Assembly: GCF_028596125.1 (NCBI RefSeq)
Contig: NZ_CP117229.1
Location: 2,402,001 to 2,466,000, forward strand
Reading direction: 5' to 3'
DNA length: 64,000 nucleotides
Source: Listeria innocua
GTDB lineage: Bacteria > Bacillota > Bacilli > Lactobacillales > Listeriaceae
Part shown: piece after piece, positions 1 to 10,806 of the stretch
Position numbering within the stretch: the first letter of the stretch is position 1
Layout: each line of letters starts with the position of its first letter
Program-made: the position numbers and the translations under genes
The notes under the pieces: model-generated
Told to the model about the DNA's origin: nothing
Seen by the model: the letters and a program-made list of their open reading frames with translations, nothing else
Database searches by the model: none

Positions 1-26
1 ACTTTCGGCTTCGTTTCTTTGCTCAT
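1..26 (-). CDS. yvcK: YvcK/CofD-like gluconeogenesis factor, N-terminal fragment
   Basis: Only the first eight codons (MSKETKPK) lie inside the window; the gene runs off the left edge. The ATG at 24-26 follows the rapZ stop codon by one base, and a purine-rich AGAAAGGA inside the rapZ 3' end can serve as ribosome binding site. The identity is inferred from gene order: in Bacilli rapZ (yvcJ) is followed directly by yvcK and then whiA. The sequence alone cannot confirm it. Confidence 0.6.
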
Positions 27-27
27 A

Positions 28-903
28 TTAGCGTTCCTTTCTACGTTTCATATCTCGGTGTGAAATCGTTGTTTCATATTTTTGTTGGATTGCTTTACCA
101 ACATATTCTGTTAAAGCAACAGAACGATGCTGTCCTCCCGTACATCCAATTGCAATCACAAGCTGCGTTTTTCCTTCTCGTTTGTAAAAAGGAAGAGTAA
201 ACATTAATAAATCAACTAATTTATCTAAAAAGGCCATTGTTTCCGGCCATTTCATCACGTACTCATAAACATCTTCATCAAGCCCTGTCAGTGGGCGCAT
301 CTTATCAATATAATGCGGATTTGGTAGGAAACGAACATCAAATACTAAATCTGCATCAATTGGAATACCATATTTAAAACCAAACGACATTAATTGGACA
401 TTGAAAACATCCTTGTCTTCTGTTTGAAATTCATTGTTAATTCGTTCTCTAAGTTCACGCGGCGCCATATTGGAAGTGTTAATTACTAACTGTGAGCGCC
501 CTTTTAAATCACTAAGCAGTTCACGCTCAGCATTAATTCCATCAAGCACAGACCCATTAGGCTCCAGTGGATGGTGGCGACGAGTTTCTTTATAACGCGA
601 AACAAGTACCTTATCATCAGCCTCTAAAAAGAGGATTTTCGTTGTTATAAAATTGGTATTATCTAGTTCATCTAGCGCTGGTTCAATCGAATCGAAAAAC
701 TCACGACCACGAAGATCCATTACGAGCGCGATTTTATCCATCTTATCGCTTTCTTTCATTAACTCCCAGAATTTTGGAAGTAAACTTGGCGGTAAATTAT
801 CTACACAAAAATAACCGAGATCTTCTAAAGACTGCATTGCAACTGTTTTCCCTGCCCCAGACATCCCAGTAATAATTACTAATTTTAATTGTTTAGAAGC
901 CAT
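28..903 (-). CDS. rapZ: RNase adapter/nucleotide-binding protein RapZ (YvcJ)
   Basis: P-loop NTPase of the RapZ/YvcJ family, 291 residues. The Walker A GMSGAGKT is at residues 13-20, and the conserved C-terminal segment contains CTGGQHRSV, typical of the family. In E. coli RapZ controls the GlmZ small RNA and amino-sugar synthesis; in Bacillus YvcJ binds and hydrolyses GTP/ATP and affects competence, while its RNA role is unclear. I chose the ATG at 903, because AAAGGATGAGG lies just upstream; an in-frame GTG at 924 would lack a site. It is followed by yvcK after one base and preceded by the pgcA terminator, so it probably has its own promoter. Confidence 0.93.
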   Translation of the reverse strand: MASKQLKLVIITGMSGAGKTVAMQSLEDLGYFCVDNLPPSLLPKFWELMKESDKMDKIALVMDLRGREFFDSIEPALDELDNTNFITTKILFLEADDKVLVSRYKETRRHHPLEPNGSVLDGINAERELLSDLKGRSQLVINTSNMAPRELRERINNEFQTEDKDVFNVQLMSFGFKYGIPIDADLVFDVRFLPNPHYIDKMRPLTGLDEDVYEYVMKWPETMAFLDKLVDLLMFTLPFYKREGKTQLVIAIGCTGGQHRSVALTEYVGKAIQQKYETTISHRDMKRRKER

Positions 904-937
904 ATACGCCTCATCCTTTCGCACAAATAATATCTAC

Positions 938-975
938 CTTTCATTTTAGCACACTTCCCACTAGAAAATCCCGGA
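938..975 (-). promoter_or_regulatory. rapZ promoter, extended -10
   Basis: On the minus strand TGC is followed by TAAAAT (943-948), an extended -10 element about 40 bases before the rapZ start. No good -35 is visible; that region runs into the pgcA terminator stem. This supports rapZ-yvcK being transcribed separately from pgcA. Confidence 0.4.
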
Positions 976-1006
976 AAAGTCTCTAAATAGAGTTTCCGGG
1001 ATTTTT
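965..1006 (-). terminator. pgcA transcription terminator
   Basis: Inverted repeat ATCCCGGAAA / TTTCCGGGAT (968-977 and 993-1002) with a 15-base loop. The hairpin sits directly after the pgcA stop and ends in TTTTCT on the minus strand. Confidence 0.8.
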
Positions 1007-1011
1007 CTTTT

Positions 1012-2742
1012 TTAAGCTTCGATATATTGCATCAAATCAGCTTTTACTTTTTCAAGTTTTTGCGTGCTTTCTGCTTCATTTTCACCGCGAATGCTAAAAT
1101 AGAATTTGATTTTCGGTTCGGTGCCTGATGGACGCAAGCAGAACCATGAACCATCTTCAAAATAACATTTAATTACATCTGCGGTCGGTAATTGAATCTC
1201 TTCAGTTTTACCTGTTTCAATCCAAGTAGTTTCGCTTCTTAAATAATCTTCCGCGCGCTCAATTCGGAAACCGCCCATGCTTGTAGGAAGTTGCTCTCTA
1301 AAGCCACTTGTAATTTCTTTAATGCGCTCTGATCCATCTTTTCCACTTAAAGTGAGCGAAACTAAATCTTCTTTATAATAACCAAATTCAGCATAAATTT
1401 GTTCTAACTCTTCTAGCAAAGTCCGCCCTTCCGTTTTGCTCACAAGTGCCACTTCAGAAATCGCGAGAACTGCCTGAATAGCATCTTTATCACGAGTAAA
1501 CGACTTAACCATATAACCATTACTTTCTTCATAACCAAATTCAAATGTATGCTTCCCTGTTTCCTCAAAATGCTTGATTTGTTCCGCGATAAATTTGAAC
1601 CCTGTTAAAACTTCAATCATCTGTACACCAAAGTGTTTCGCGATTTCCGTCCCAAGATTACTTGTGACAATCGATTTTAAAACAGCCGCATTTTCTGGTA
1701 GTTCATTTTGCGCTTTCTTTTGTTTTAACAAGTAATGTAAAATTATCGCACCAATTTGATTACCGGATAAAATCTCATATTCCCCGTCATTATTCCGTAC
1801 TGCAACTCCTAAACGGTCAGCATCCGGATCAGTTCCTACTAATATATCGCCATCATGTTTTTTGCCATATTCAATTGCGAGCGAAAATGCTTCTTTGTTT
1901 TCTGGATTAGGTGATTTTACAGTACCAAAATCAGGGTCGTTCACAAATTGCTCCTCTACTTTAACGATATTCGTGAAGCCGACACTTTCAAGCGCAGGAA
2001 CCCCTAAAATCCCACCTGTACCATGTAATGGCGTGAAAACAATTTTCAAATCCTTACCACGTTCTTGCACCAACTCATTATTAACAATTACTTCTTTTAA
2101 CTTTTCCAAATAAGGACGGTCTACTTTTTCACTAATTATTTCAAGTAAACCTTTTTCAATTAATTCGTCTTGGTCTGCTACTTCTACAGAAAAAATATCT
2201 TCCACGGCACTTATGTAATCTATTACGGCACTTGCACCAGTTGGCGGCATTTGGCCACCGTCTTCTCCGTAAATTTTATAGCCATTATATTCTGGTGGAT
2301 TATGGCTTGCCGTTATTACTATCCCACCAAATGCATTTAAAAATCGAACTGCAAAAGAAAGTTCCGGTGTTGGTCTAAGCGCATCGAACACATAACTTTT
2401 AACACCATGGTGCCCTAAAACCGCCGCTGACTCAAAGGCAAATTCACGCGACATATGACGAGGATCGTAAGCAATAACAATTCCGCGTTTCTTAGCCTCT
2501 TCACCGTTTTCAGCTACAAATTGTGCCAAACCAAGTGATGCTTTTCGAATAGTATAGATATTCATCCGATTTGTTCCAGCACCTAGAACGCCACGCATCC
2601 CCGCCGTACCAAATTCCATATTACGATAAAAACTATCTTCTAATTCTTTTTCATTCTTTTCTATATCTACCAATTGTTTTTTTAGCGACTCATCTAGTTC
2701 TTTATTTGTAATCCATTTTTGGTATTCCTCTTGCCAGTTCAT
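1012..2742 (-). CDS. pgcA: Alpha-phosphoglucomutase
   Basis: Phosphohexomutase of the PgcA type, 576 residues, interconverting glucose-6-P and glucose-1-P in the cytosol. Glucose-1-P feeds UDP-glucose for teichoic acid and glycolipid synthesis. The phosphoserine loop TASHNP (around residue 145), the metal-binding DPDADRLG, the sugar-binding GYEESNGY and the phosphate-binding RPSGTEPK are all present. The ATG at 2742 is preferred to a GTG nine bases upstream because AAGGAG lies 8 bases before it and would abut the GTG. It is the last gene of galE-galM-pgcA, 44 bases after galM, and is followed by a terminator. Confidence 0.93.
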   Translation of the reverse strand: MNWQEEYQKWITNKELDESLKKQLVDIEKNEKELEDSFYRNMEFGTAGMRGVLGAGTNRMNIYTIRKASLGLAQFVAENGEEAKKRGIVIAYDPRHMSREFAFESAAVLGHHGVKSYVFDALRPTPELSFAVRFLNAFGGIVITASHNPPEYNGYKIYGEDGGQMPPTGASAVIDYISAVEDIFSVEVADQDELIEKGLLEIISEKVDRPYLEKLKEVIVNNELVQERGKDLKIVFTPLHGTGGILGVPALESVGFTNIVKVEEQFVNDPDFGTVKSPNPENKEAFSLAIEYGKKHDGDILVGTDPDADRLGVAVRNNDGEYEILSGNQIGAIILHYLLKQKKAQNELPENAAVLKSIVTSNLGTEIAKHFGVQMIEVLTGFKFIAEQIKHFEETGKHTFEFGYEESNGYMVKSFTRDKDAIQAVLAISEVALVSKTEGRTLLEELEQIYAEFGYYKEDLVSLTLSGKDGSERIKEITSGFREQLPTSMGGFRIERAEDYLRSETTWIETGKTEEIQLPTADVIKCYFEDGSWFCLRPSGTEPKIKFYFSIRGENEAESTQKLEKVKADLMQYIEA

Positions 2743-2786
2743 TCCCGACACTCCTTCACATTATGCTACTTTCATTTTTATCATTC

Positions 2787-3848
2787 TTAGCTTTCAACCG
2801 CAAAACGAAAAGCTGTTTTCGATTTAAATGGTTGATCTGGTCTTAAAATGATATTGCCGAATCCTTCATGATTAATCGCATCCACCAATCCTTGTGTTTC
2901 CATCGTGATACCCGCATATTTCGGTACTGGTTTGTTTTGAATAGAAAAGTTGCCAGCTAGACTATTAGCCGTGTAAATTAACACGGAGTCCGCTTCTGTT
3001 TCCATTTCTACTCGCCGCCCCGACTGGGTATCAAGCAACACCGCATCAGGTCGCCCGTTTTCATGTTTTAGAATAAAGGCATGATCCAGTCCACCACCAA
3101 CTAGTTTTATTTGTTGGTCTTGACTCCTAGTAATCTCAGCAATTTCACGACCCGCTCGCAAGTCAAAAATAGTATTTTCTGTCGGCGCGATGGCTCCAGT
3201 TGGCAAAGATTCATTATTTATTGGCAGAAACGCCTCACTACTTACCCAAAGATGGTGCGATACCACATCTGTACCAGCCTCGCCTGTTAAATTAAAATAA
3301 ATATGATTGCTTGGATTATAAATAGTTGGTTTGTCCGTTTTTGCTTCATAGTGAATTAGCCATTCGTTCTTATTATTCAGTGTATAAGTCATTGTAGCAT
3401 CAATATTTCCGGGATAGCCATTTTCGCCGTCTGCCATGTGGTATGTAAACGTCATAATCACTTCATCTAAGTTCTCTTCGACCGAAACATCCCAAAGCTT
3501 TTTACTAAAATTAAGCTTCCCGCCATGACGATGGTTAGCGCCTTCATTTTGCGTTAATTGAAATTTTTTACCGTCCAAAGAAAATTGACCTTTAGTGATA
3601 CGCCCAGCCACCGGACCAAGTGTTGCACCGAAGTACGGCGAATATGCTAAATAATCCTCTAAATTCGAAAATCCTAGACTAATATTAGCAAATTCACCAA
3701 ATTTATCTTTTGTTTCAATAGAAGTAACAATTGCGCCATAATTTAAAACGCTCATTTTCATCCCATGGTCATTTATTAACGTCCATTGCCATACATCATT
3801 TTCTTCCAACCGTCCAAAATGTTCTTTTAATACTTTGATATAAACCAC
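2787..3848 (-). CDS. galM: Aldose 1-epimerase (mutarotase)
   Basis: Galactose mutarotase-like protein of 353 residues, interconverting alpha and beta anomers of aldohexoses. The family hallmarks NHIYFNL and GGGLDHAF (catalytic His region) are visible. The start appears to be GTG at 3848 with only a weak AAAGAA upstream. It lies 15 bases downstream of galE and 44 bases upstream of pgcA, which fits a Leloir-type operon, although galK and galT are absent here. The true sugar substrate is not determined by the sequence. Confidence 0.88.
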   Translation of the reverse strand: MVYIKVLKEHFGRLEENDVWQWTLINDHGMKMSVLNYGAIVTSIETKDKFGEFANISLGFSNLEDYLAYSPYFGATLGPVAGRITKGQFSLDGKKFQLTQNEGANHRHGGKLNFSKKLWDVSVEENLDEVIMTFTYHMADGENGYPGNIDATMTYTLNNKNEWLIHYEAKTDKPTIYNPSNHIYFNLTGEAGTDVVSHHLWVSSEAFLPINNESLPTGAIAPTENTIFDLRAGREIAEITRSQDQQIKLVGGGLDHAFILKHENGRPDAVLLDTQSGRRVEMETEADSVLIYTANSLAGNFSIQNKPVPKYAGITMETQGLVDAINHEGFGNIILRPDQPFKSKTAFRFAVES

Positions 3849-3863
3849 ATTCTTTCGTAGTTA

Positions 3864-4850
3864 TTAATAGCCATTTGGATGTGACACGTGCCAGTTCCAA
3901 GCAGTAGCAATAATATCTTTTACATCCGTATACGTTGGTTGCCAGCCAAGGATTTCACGCGCTTTATCGCTAGAAGCAACAAGCGTCCCTGGGTCACCAG
4001 CCCGGCGCGGTACCACTTCAGCTGGAATTTCTTTACCAGTTACAATTCGAGCTGCTTCAAGCATTTCTTTCACTGAAAAGCCATTGCTGCTGCCGAGGTT
4101 GAAAATATTACTTTCTCCACCTTTTTTCAAATATTCAAGCGCGCGGATATGCGCATCAATTAAATCTTCTACTTGGACATAATCACGAATACATGTACCA
4201 TCAGGTGTATTATAATCATCACCATAAATTGCTAATTTTTCTCGTTGACCAAGAGCAACTTGTAAAATAATCGGTACTAAGTGAGTTTCTGGTTTATGAT
4301 CCTCACCAATTGATCCATCCGCTTTAGCACCAGCGACATTAAAATAACGTAACGCGACAAACTTCATTCCGTAAGCTTTATCGCACCATTTCATCATTTT
4401 TTCCATAATTAGCTTTGTCTCACCGTAAGTGCTTTCTGGACTTGTCGGCATATCTTCTGTGATTGGAACTCGCTCTGGTTCCCCGTATGTCGCAGCACTA
4501 GAAGAAAATACAATATGTTTAACGCCAAATTGTTCCATAACTTCTAAAAGAACTTGCGTACCGTAAACATTATTATTCAAATATTCTAAAGGAACTTCCA
4601 TTGATTCACCAACAAGCGAACTCGCGGCGAAATGAATCACACTATCAATAGATTCTTTTTCAAAAACAGTACTTAAAAAAGCTTTATCCCGGATATCACC
4701 TTCATAAAATTTTGCTTTTTTGTGAATAGATTCCTTATGACCTGTCCTTAAATTATCTACCACAACTACCTCATAACCTCGATTAATCAGCTCATCTACA
4801 GCATGAGAACCAATATAGCCCGCTCCACCAAGTACAACAATACTCATCAT
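3864..4850 (-). CDS. galE: UDP-glucose 4-epimerase
   Basis: Short-chain dehydrogenase fold of 328 residues. The NAD-binding motif GGAGYIGSH is at residues 8-16, and the SSS/YGETK segment forms the catalytic Ser-Tyr-Lys triad. It interconverts UDP-glucose and UDP-galactose, which in Listeria is used for galactosylation of wall teichoic acid. Two adjacent ATGs are possible (4850 and 4847) behind TAGGAGAG; I kept the first. It is the first gene of the operon with galM and pgcA. Confidence 0.93.
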   Translation of the reverse strand: MMSIVVLGGAGYIGSHAVDELINRGYEVVVVDNLRTGHKESIHKKAKFYEGDIRDKAFLSTVFEKESIDSVIHFAASSLVGESMEVPLEYLNNNVYGTQVLLEVMEQFGVKHIVFSSSAATYGEPERVPITEDMPTSPESTYGETKLIMEKMMKWCDKAYGMKFVALRYFNVAGAKADGSIGEDHKPETHLVPIILQVALGQREKLAIYGDDYNTPDGTCIRDYVQVEDLIDAHIRALEYLKKGGESNIFNLGSSNGFSVKEMLEAARIVTGKEIPAEVVPRRAGDPGTLVASSDKAREILGWQPTYTDVKDIIATAWNWHVSHPNGY

Positions 4851-4872
4851 TTATCTCTCCTAACTAGTCTTT

Positions 4873-4912
4873 GTATTTCATTTTACACTACCCAGGTCAA
4901 GGTAGTCACGCA
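4873..4912 (-). promoter_or_regulatory. Possible galE promoter
   Basis: On the minus strand TTGACC is followed after 17 bases by AATACA, located between the trxB terminator and the galE ribosome binding site. A small inverted repeat CTACC/GGTAG flanks the -35. The -10 is poor, so confidence is low. Confidence 0.3.
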
Positions 4913-4958
4913 AAAAAATGGACCTAAGATAAATAATCTTTAGATCCATTTTTGTTTT
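4912..4958 (-). terminator. trxB terminator
   Basis: An imperfect hairpin pairs AATGGATCTAAAGAT with ATCTTAGGTCCATT on the minus strand. It is followed by seven T residues and lies immediately after the trxB stop codon. Confidence 0.75.
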
Positions 4959-4962
4959 TTTA

Positions 4963-5961
<999 letters not shown>

Positions 5962-5999
5962 CTAAATTAATCCTAATACGGAATAGCAAAAAGGTCTAT

Positions 6000-7475
6000 T
6001 TATCTGCTCAGAAATTGTTCAATATCTCTTGCACACTTGCTACATTCAAATTCATCTACTGAAGCGAGTTTCATTTCAGGTAAAAATATTTTTGCAATCG
6101 CGCTAGCAACCGTTTCAATCGTATAGCGACCAAGAATGAGCTCTTTTCTATTTTCCATCAAGACTAATGAAAAAATCGTTTCGTATAAAGGAAGATTTTC
6201 TTCATTTAACAAAAGTCCATTTTCCCGTAAAATAGTCATTGCTTTCATAATTAAGTAGCAGTTCTGTTCTACGTTCCCATCTGGAAAATAATCAAAATCG
6301 GTAAACATCAAGTGCTCCATATACGACCAACTACTCATATCAAGCAGTGGATGAAACAGGACAAATTCCGGTCGATTTCCCGAGACTGTCATCGCGTAGA
6401 CTCCAAGAAGATGCGTCATATCACTTTCCGCTTGAAGCATTTCTAAAACTAAACGAGTATCATTGGTTAAATCCGCCTCTTGCTCCCAAGGAAATCTAGT
6501 ATCTTCATATAAATCGCACTCTAAAAAGGAATGCCAAAACATTTTAGCCTCTTCAACTTCATCTAAATAATATGCTGATTTCGCGCGATAATAATAGTAT
6601 TTACTACGCTCCGTAACTTCCAAATCCGCCACTTGTTCAAGTAAATCATCTGCTTCTTCGTAGTCGCCCATCATCGCATGAATTAAGCCGATTTTTTCTT
6701 TATGATGCGAGAGAACTGGCAAAACATCCCGCAACTCCGAGTAAAGTGAGTCAGCTTCTTCCCGATTACCTTTATAAAAATGATAAATAAACAAGTCACA
6801 TAAACCCAATAAATTCCCCGGGTTTCTTGCAATTAAATCACTTAATACCTTAACGCCTTCCTCTTCTTTTAATTGCTCAAAATAAAGGGCAGCTAGCTGA
6901 TTATAGGCAGGCCAAAAGTTCGGTTTCTCATCAATCACTTTTTTCAAAATATCACATGCAGAAGCACTATCTTCTTCCGCTAAATAACGATTAATTTCTT
7001 TCTTATATGAATAAAATTCCTGTTCTAATTTAGAAAAACCATTTTCAATTGTTTCACCAAATGGCGTTTCTTCGAGTAATACTTCAATTAAATCTTTAGC
7101 TTCTTCGGCATAGTCTCCATCAGCTGCTATTTCTAAATAACGACTTGCATATTGAAGCGCCCTACGATAATCTTTCATATAAGCAAAATTATTGGCTATA
7201 AAATAATAGCAGTATTCCATATTACCAAGACGTTTTTCCATTATCTCTCTTAGTAATTGATTTGATTTATGAAATTGACCGATCTCCGTATAGCAAATTG
7301 CTAATTGACAAAGTATCACTGGCTCTCCAGGTTCAAGTTCTGACGCTCGTACTAGATAACGAATCGCTTCTTTGATTCTTTGCTCACGAAACGCCTCTAC
7401 TCCACGCTCAAAATAAAATTGACCATTTGGATAAAATGGATAAATTTTTGCAGTTGTTTTTTTGTCTTTTTCCAT
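6000..7475 (-). CDS. Tetratricopeptide repeat protein
   Basis: Soluble 491-residue protein with no signal peptide or membrane segment. Several TPR-like helical pairs are recognisable, for example around residues 18-60 (GVEAFREQRIKEAIRYLV), 85-125 and 185-225. The C terminus carries a CSKC pair. TPR arrays usually mediate protein contacts; no enzymatic motif is seen and the partner is unknown. GGAGGTG precedes the ATG. It lies directly upstream of trxB, as a TPR gene (yvcD) does in Bacillus, which I take as synteny rather than function. Confidence 0.8.
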   Translation of the reverse strand: MEKDKKTTAKIYPFYPNGQFYFERGVEAFREQRIKEAIRYLVRASELEPGEPVILCQLAICYTEIGQFHKSNQLLREIMEKRLGNMEYCYYFIANNFAYMKDYRRALQYASRYLEIAADGDYAEEAKDLIEVLLEETPFGETIENGFSKLEQEFYSYKKEINRYLAEEDSASACDILKKVIDEKPNFWPAYNQLAALYFEQLKEEEGVKVLSDLIARNPGNLLGLCDLFIYHFYKGNREEADSLYSELRDVLPVLSHHKEKIGLIHAMMGDYEEADDLLEQVADLEVTERSKYYYYRAKSAYYLDEVEEAKMFWHSFLECDLYEDTRFPWEQEADLTNDTRLVLEMLQAESDMTHLLGVYAMTVSGNRPEFVLFHPLLDMSSWSYMEHLMFTDFDYFPDGNVEQNCYLIMKAMTILRENGLLLNEENLPLYETIFSLVLMENRKELILGRYTIETVASAIAKIFLPEMKLASVDEFECSKCARDIEQFLSR

Positions 7476-7503
7476 TTTCCCACCTCCAACAATATCCTTA
7501 TTC

Positions 7504-7540
7504 TTCTGAGTATAACATAGAATTTATTTCTTTGGGCAAG
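7504..7540 (-). promoter_or_regulatory. Promoter of the TPR gene
   Basis: A good extended -10 (TGT then TATACT, with TATACT at 7509-7514) lies 35 bases before the start codon. A TTGCCC at 19-base spacing is the best -35 candidate. Confidence 0.5.
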
Positions 7541-7580
7541 AAAAAAAGCTACTCTGATTTCACTCAAAAGCAGCTTTTTC
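7541..7580 (-). terminator. Terminator of hprK-lgt-ppaX-acetyltransferase operon
   Basis: On the minus strand AAAAAGCTGCT pairs with AGTAGCTTTTT (one mismatch), followed by TTC. The stem overlaps the last codons and the stop of the acetyltransferase gene. Confidence 0.65.
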
Positions 7581-8057
7581 TTTTATTACTAAAGGATTTC
7601 CATATGCAAAACTTTCTGGCGGAACATCCTTCGAAACGACTGCCCCAGCAGCAACAATCGCACCGTCTCCTATTTCGATTCCAGGAAGAATGGTTACATT
7701 TGCCCCAACCATCACATTCTTACCAATAACGACTTCTCCAACATGATACTCAGACAACAAATATTCATGAGTTAAAATTGTCGTATGATAGCCAATAATA
7801 GAATTTTCTCCAATCGTAATCTTCTCAGGAAAAAATAAATCCGGCATAACTTTATAGGCAATAGCAGTTTTCTTACCAATTTTCATTCCAAGACAAGCAC
7901 GGTAAATATTACGTTTACCACCCATCCAAGGAAAAAAACGTCCAAATTCAACTACTACAGTATTCTTTACGACTTTCCAAAAAGAAATGGTTTTATAAAC
8001 CTGGAAAAGCGTGTTGACTTTCTCATCCGGCGCCTTAAACCTATTCAGCCGTCTCAA
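7560..8057 (-). CDS. Hexapeptide-repeat acyltransferase (YvoF-like)
   Basis: 165-residue left-handed beta-helix protein. The hexapeptide repeats run from about residue 60 onward (IGENSIIG, IGKNVMVGANVTILPGIEIGDGAIVAAGAVV) and end in the typical YGNP turn. The family transfers acetyl groups from acetyl-CoA to sugars or small molecules; the acceptor here is unknown. The start is TTG at 8057 with GAGGAA upstream, three bases after the ppaX stop, indicating translational coupling. B. subtilis has the same gene (yvoF) in this position. Confidence 0.85.
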   Translation of the reverse strand: MRRLNRFKAPDEKVNTLFQVYKTISFWKVVKNTVVVEFGRFFPWMGGKRNIYRACLGMKIGKKTAIAYKVMPDLFFPEKITIGENSIIGYHTTILTHEYLLSEYHVGEVVIGKNVMVGANVTILPGIEIGDGAIVAAGAVVSKDVPPESFAYGNPLVIKEKAAFE

Positions 8058-8060
8058 AAT

Positions 8061-8714
8061 TTATTCCTCGTCCCTTACAATAGCAAGCAGGTCACTCATT
8101 TTTTCTAACATAAAGTCTGGTTGGAACTGCGCCAAATGTTCTGGACCTTTAATCGCCCATGCTACTCCAGCAGTTAACGTTTCCGCATTTTTCCCAGCTT
8201 CAATGTCATGATAATTATCACCAATCATAATGGCTTCTTCCTTCGTTGCATTTAGCAGAGAAAGAGCCATCTCAATACCTTCTGGATCTGGTTTCGCATT
8301 AGATACTTGATCTAACCCAATCACCACTTGGAAAAATTTATCCAAGCCAGTCACTTTAAGACCTCGCATAATCGTATCGTACATTTTCGTCGATACAATT
8401 CCTAGTTTATAATCTTCTTCATACAAAGCTCGAATCGCTTCATACACTCCATCATACTCTAAAATTAAATCATCATGATGTTTCAAGTTATATTCCCGGT
8501 AAAACACACGCATTTCTTCCGCATGTGCTGGATTTATTTCCCGAAACGTTTCCATTAGTGAAGGACCGATAAACGGTAAAATATCTTCTCTTGTAAAAAC
8601 GCGGTCAGGTAAGAATTCTTGTAATGTTGCTTGGAAAGTTTTAATAATCAACTCATTCGTATTTATCAGTGTCCCATCTAAGTCAAATAACAATGTAGTA
8701 ATTTTCCCAGTCAT
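8061..8714 (-). CDS. ppaX: Pyrophosphatase PpaX (HprP)
   Basis: HAD-superfamily phosphatase of 217 residues. Motif I LFDLDGTL is at the N terminus, the motif II threonine sits in GIVSTKM, the lysine motif in NAKPDPEG, and the motif III acidic pair in [11 protein letters not shown]. In Bacillus it hydrolyses the pyrophosphate released when HPr kinase/phosphorylase dephosphorylates Ser46-P-HPr. The operon location with hprK supports that role over a generic phosphatase. AAAGGAAG lies 5 bases before the ATG. Confidence 0.93.
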   Translation of the reverse strand: MTGKITTLLFDLDGTLINTNELIIKTFQATLQEFLPDRVFTREDILPFIGPSLMETFREINPAHAEEMRVFYREYNLKHHDDLILEYDGVYEAIRALYEEDYKLGIVSTKMYDTIMRGLKVTGLDKFFQVVIGLDQVSNAKPDPEGIEMALSLLNATKEEAIMIGDNYHDIEAGKNAETLTAGVAWAIKGPEHLAQFQPDFMLEKMSDLLAIVRDEE

Positions 8715-8756
8715 AATTTCTTCCTTTCTTATACAAACTCGAAAAGCTTCAACTTT

Positions 8757-9590
8757 TTATTTCTTTTTAGCTACTTTACCCAATTTATCTTCCATATAAT
8801 ACGGCGGATTCATTTTCACGCGACGATAAATAATTAAACCAATGGATAACACAATTAGCAGTAAAGATAAAACCTGTGAAACTCTAAAGTCGCCCCACAT
8901 TAAACTATCTGTTCGCATTCCTTCGATAAAGAATCTTCCGAACGAGTACCAAATTACATAACTAAGAAAAAGTTCCCCGCTACGTATCTTGGTCCGACGA
9001 ATAATTAATAACACGATAAAACCAAGAACATTCCATAAACTCTCGTATAAGAATGTCGGCTGATAATAAGCACCATCTATGTACATCTGGTTGATAATAA
9101 ATTCTGGCAAATGTAAGCCCTCAAGAAATGCTCGAGTCGTTTCCGCCCCATGAGCTTCTTGGTTCATAAAATTACCCCAACGACCAATAGCCTGAGCAAT
9201 AATCAAACTAGGTGCAACAACATCCGCAAGTTTCCAAAACGAAATTTTCTTAATCCGCGAGAAAATGACTGCAGTTAGCACGGCACCAATTAACGCACCA
9301 TAAATCGCGATTCCACCATGCCAAATCTTCACTATTTCGCCTAAATTATTCTTATAAAAATCCCACTCAAAAATAACATAATAAATCCGAGCACTAATAA
9401 TCGAAATTGGAATCGCCCATATTAGTAAATCCACAATAATTTCTTTGTCCATTTTACGTTTATTTGCTTCACTAAGCGCAAGAAGTAACGCAATTACAAC
9501 AGCTGAAGCGATAATAACTCCGTACCATTTTACGGAAATACTACCAATTTGAATCGCCACCGGATCAAGTGGCTGAACACCATTACCCAT
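8757..9590 (-). CDS. lgt: Prolipoprotein diacylglyceryl transferase
   Basis: Polytopic membrane enzyme of 277 residues with about seven transmembrane helices. It moves diacylglycerol from phosphatidylglycerol to the lipobox cysteine of prolipoproteins, for example PstS in this window. The Lgt signature [13 protein letters not shown] is present and intact. The ATG at 9590 with GTAGGGGAATT upstream gives the usual N terminus; a start 39 bases earlier has no site. It lies between hprK and ppaX as in Bacillus, but a strong hairpin separates it from hprK. Confidence 0.95.
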   Translation of the reverse strand: MGNGVQPLDPVAIQIGSISVKWYGVIIASAVVIALLLALSEANKRKMDKEIIVDLLIWAIPISIISARIYYVIFEWDFYKNNLGEIVKIWHGGIAIYGALIGAVLTAVIFSRIKKISFWKLADVVAPSLIIAQAIGRWGNFMNQEAHGAETTRAFLEGLHLPEFIINQMYIDGAYYQPTFLYESLWNVLGFIVLLIIRRTKIRSGELFLSYVIWYSFGRFFIEGMRTDSLMWGDFRVSQVLSLLLIVLSIGLIIYRRVKMNPPYYMEDKLGKVAKKK

Positions 9591-9605
9591 AATTCCCCTA
9601 CTTTC

Positions 9606-9668
9606 AAAAAAAGACAACTCCGCAACCAAACAAGATTATCGTACTGTTTGTTTAGGCTGCGGAGAACT
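9606..9668 (-). terminator. Hairpin between hprK and lgt
   Basis: CTCCGCA (9618-9624) pairs with TGCGGAG (9658-9664), and AAACAA pairs with TTGTTT inside it. On the minus strand it ends in TTGTCTTTTTTT. It looks like a terminator or attenuator inside the operon, partly uncoupling lgt from hprK. Confidence 0.6.
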
Positions 9669-9681
9669 TTTCTCTATTTAT

Positions 9682-10620
9682 TTAATCATTCATGCTACTA
9701 TTATGACCTATTAAATTGTTTAGGTCTTGTGTAAATTGTTCTGCCGCATTGTAGCCCATATTTTTCAAACGGAAATTCATTGCTGCTACTTCTATAATAA
9801 CAGATAAATTTCGCCCTGGACGAACAGGAACAGTAATTTTTGGAATGTCCATATCAAAGATTTTAGTCTTCTCTTGGTCCAACCCAACGCGATCATAATG
9901 CTTATCTGGATCCCAGTTTTCAAGGTGCACAACGATAGTAATTTTTTTACTGGAACGTACAGCTCCTGCTCCAAATAAAGTCATTACATTAATAATTCCG
10001 AGGCCTCGAATCTCTAGTAAATGCTCGATAATTGCTGGCGATGAACCGATGAGCGTCATTTCATCTTCTTGACGAATTTCTACATTATCATCTGCTACGA
10101 GTCTATGTCCACGTTTTACAAGTTCGAGCGCTGTTTCACTCTTACCAACACCACTACTACCTGTAATTAAAACGCCAAGTCCGTAAATATCTACTAAAAC
10201 ACCATGCATTGAGATAACAGGTGCCAATCTGCTTTCTAAATAGTTCGTAATATAAACGGATAAACGCGTAGTCTTTAAGCGCGAACGAAGAACTGGAATA
10301 TCTGCTTCTTTCGCTGCTGCTACTAATTCTTTCGGCACTTCTAAATTTCGAGAAATCACAAAAGCAGGCGTCCGTTTCGTACACATTTGCTTATATCTTT
10401 TAAGTCGTTCTTCCGGCTCCATACCTTCTGAAAAAGAAATTTCCGTCATTCCAAAAAGCTGCACACGGTCTTCTGGATAATACGAGAAAAATCCAGTAAG
10501 TTCCAAACCAGGCCGAGATAAATCACTTGTTAAAATTGGTCTTTCAAGTCCCGTTTCTGAACAAATTAGCTCTAAATTAAGTCGTTCCTTTAAATCCTTT
10601 ACCGTAACCGATTTTGTCAT
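9682..10620 (-). CDS. hprK: HPr kinase/phosphorylase
   Basis: Bifunctional enzyme of 312 residues. It phosphorylates or dephosphorylates Ser46 of HPr and so sets catabolite repression. The Walker A GSSGVGKS is at residues 154-161, and His139 in the ISMHG segment precedes it as in the family. The downstream GLGIINV HPrK/P signature region is present. I chose the ATG at 10620 because GGAGGT lies just upstream; the open frame extends 33 bases further without a site. First gene of hprK-lgt-ppaX-yvoF. Confidence 0.95.
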   Translation of the reverse strand: MTKSVTVKDLKERLNLELICSETGLERPILTSDLSRPGLELTGFFSYYPEDRVQLFGMTEISFSEGMEPEERLKRYKQMCTKRTPAFVISRNLEVPKELVAAAKEADIPVLRSRLKTTRLSVYITNYLESRLAPVISMHGVLVDIYGLGVLITGSSGVGKSETALELVKRGHRLVADDNVEIRQEDEMTLIGSSPAIIEHLLEIRGLGIINVMTLFGAGAVRSSKKITIVVHLENWDPDKHYDRVGLDQEKTKIFDMDIPKITVPVRPGRNLSVIIEVAAMNFRLKNMGYNAAEQFTQDLNNLIGHNSSMND

Positions 10621-10687
10621 GCAAGTACCTCCAAATGAATTATAAAAGTCCATTACTGTTCGCTACAAAATATTGTTTAGAAAGCTC

Positions 10688-10725
10688 CTTATCATTTTAG
10701 CACTTTAGAGAGAATCAAGCTACCT
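10688..10725 (-). promoter_or_regulatory. hprK promoter candidate
   Basis: An extended -10 (TGC then TAAAAT, at 10694-10699) with TTGATT upstream at short spacing. A second possibility closer to the gene is TTGTAG-18 bases-TATAAT, which would leave a very short leader. Confidence 0.4.
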
Positions 10726-10757
10726 CTTTCTTCCCAAATGGCTCTACACAGCAAAAC

Positions 10758-10804
10758 CAGCTACATTTAAAAGGCCGTTTGAAGCCTAAAAATGTAACTG
10801 GAAT
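10758..10804 (-). terminator. Terminator of the yvlB-yvlD operon
   Basis: Long imperfect hairpin: CCAGTTACATTT pairs with AAATGTAGCTGG around an inner GGC/GCC stem. On the minus strand it is followed by TTTTGC and lies 3 bases after the yvlD stop. The T tract is short. Confidence 0.6.
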
Positions 10805-10806
10805 GT

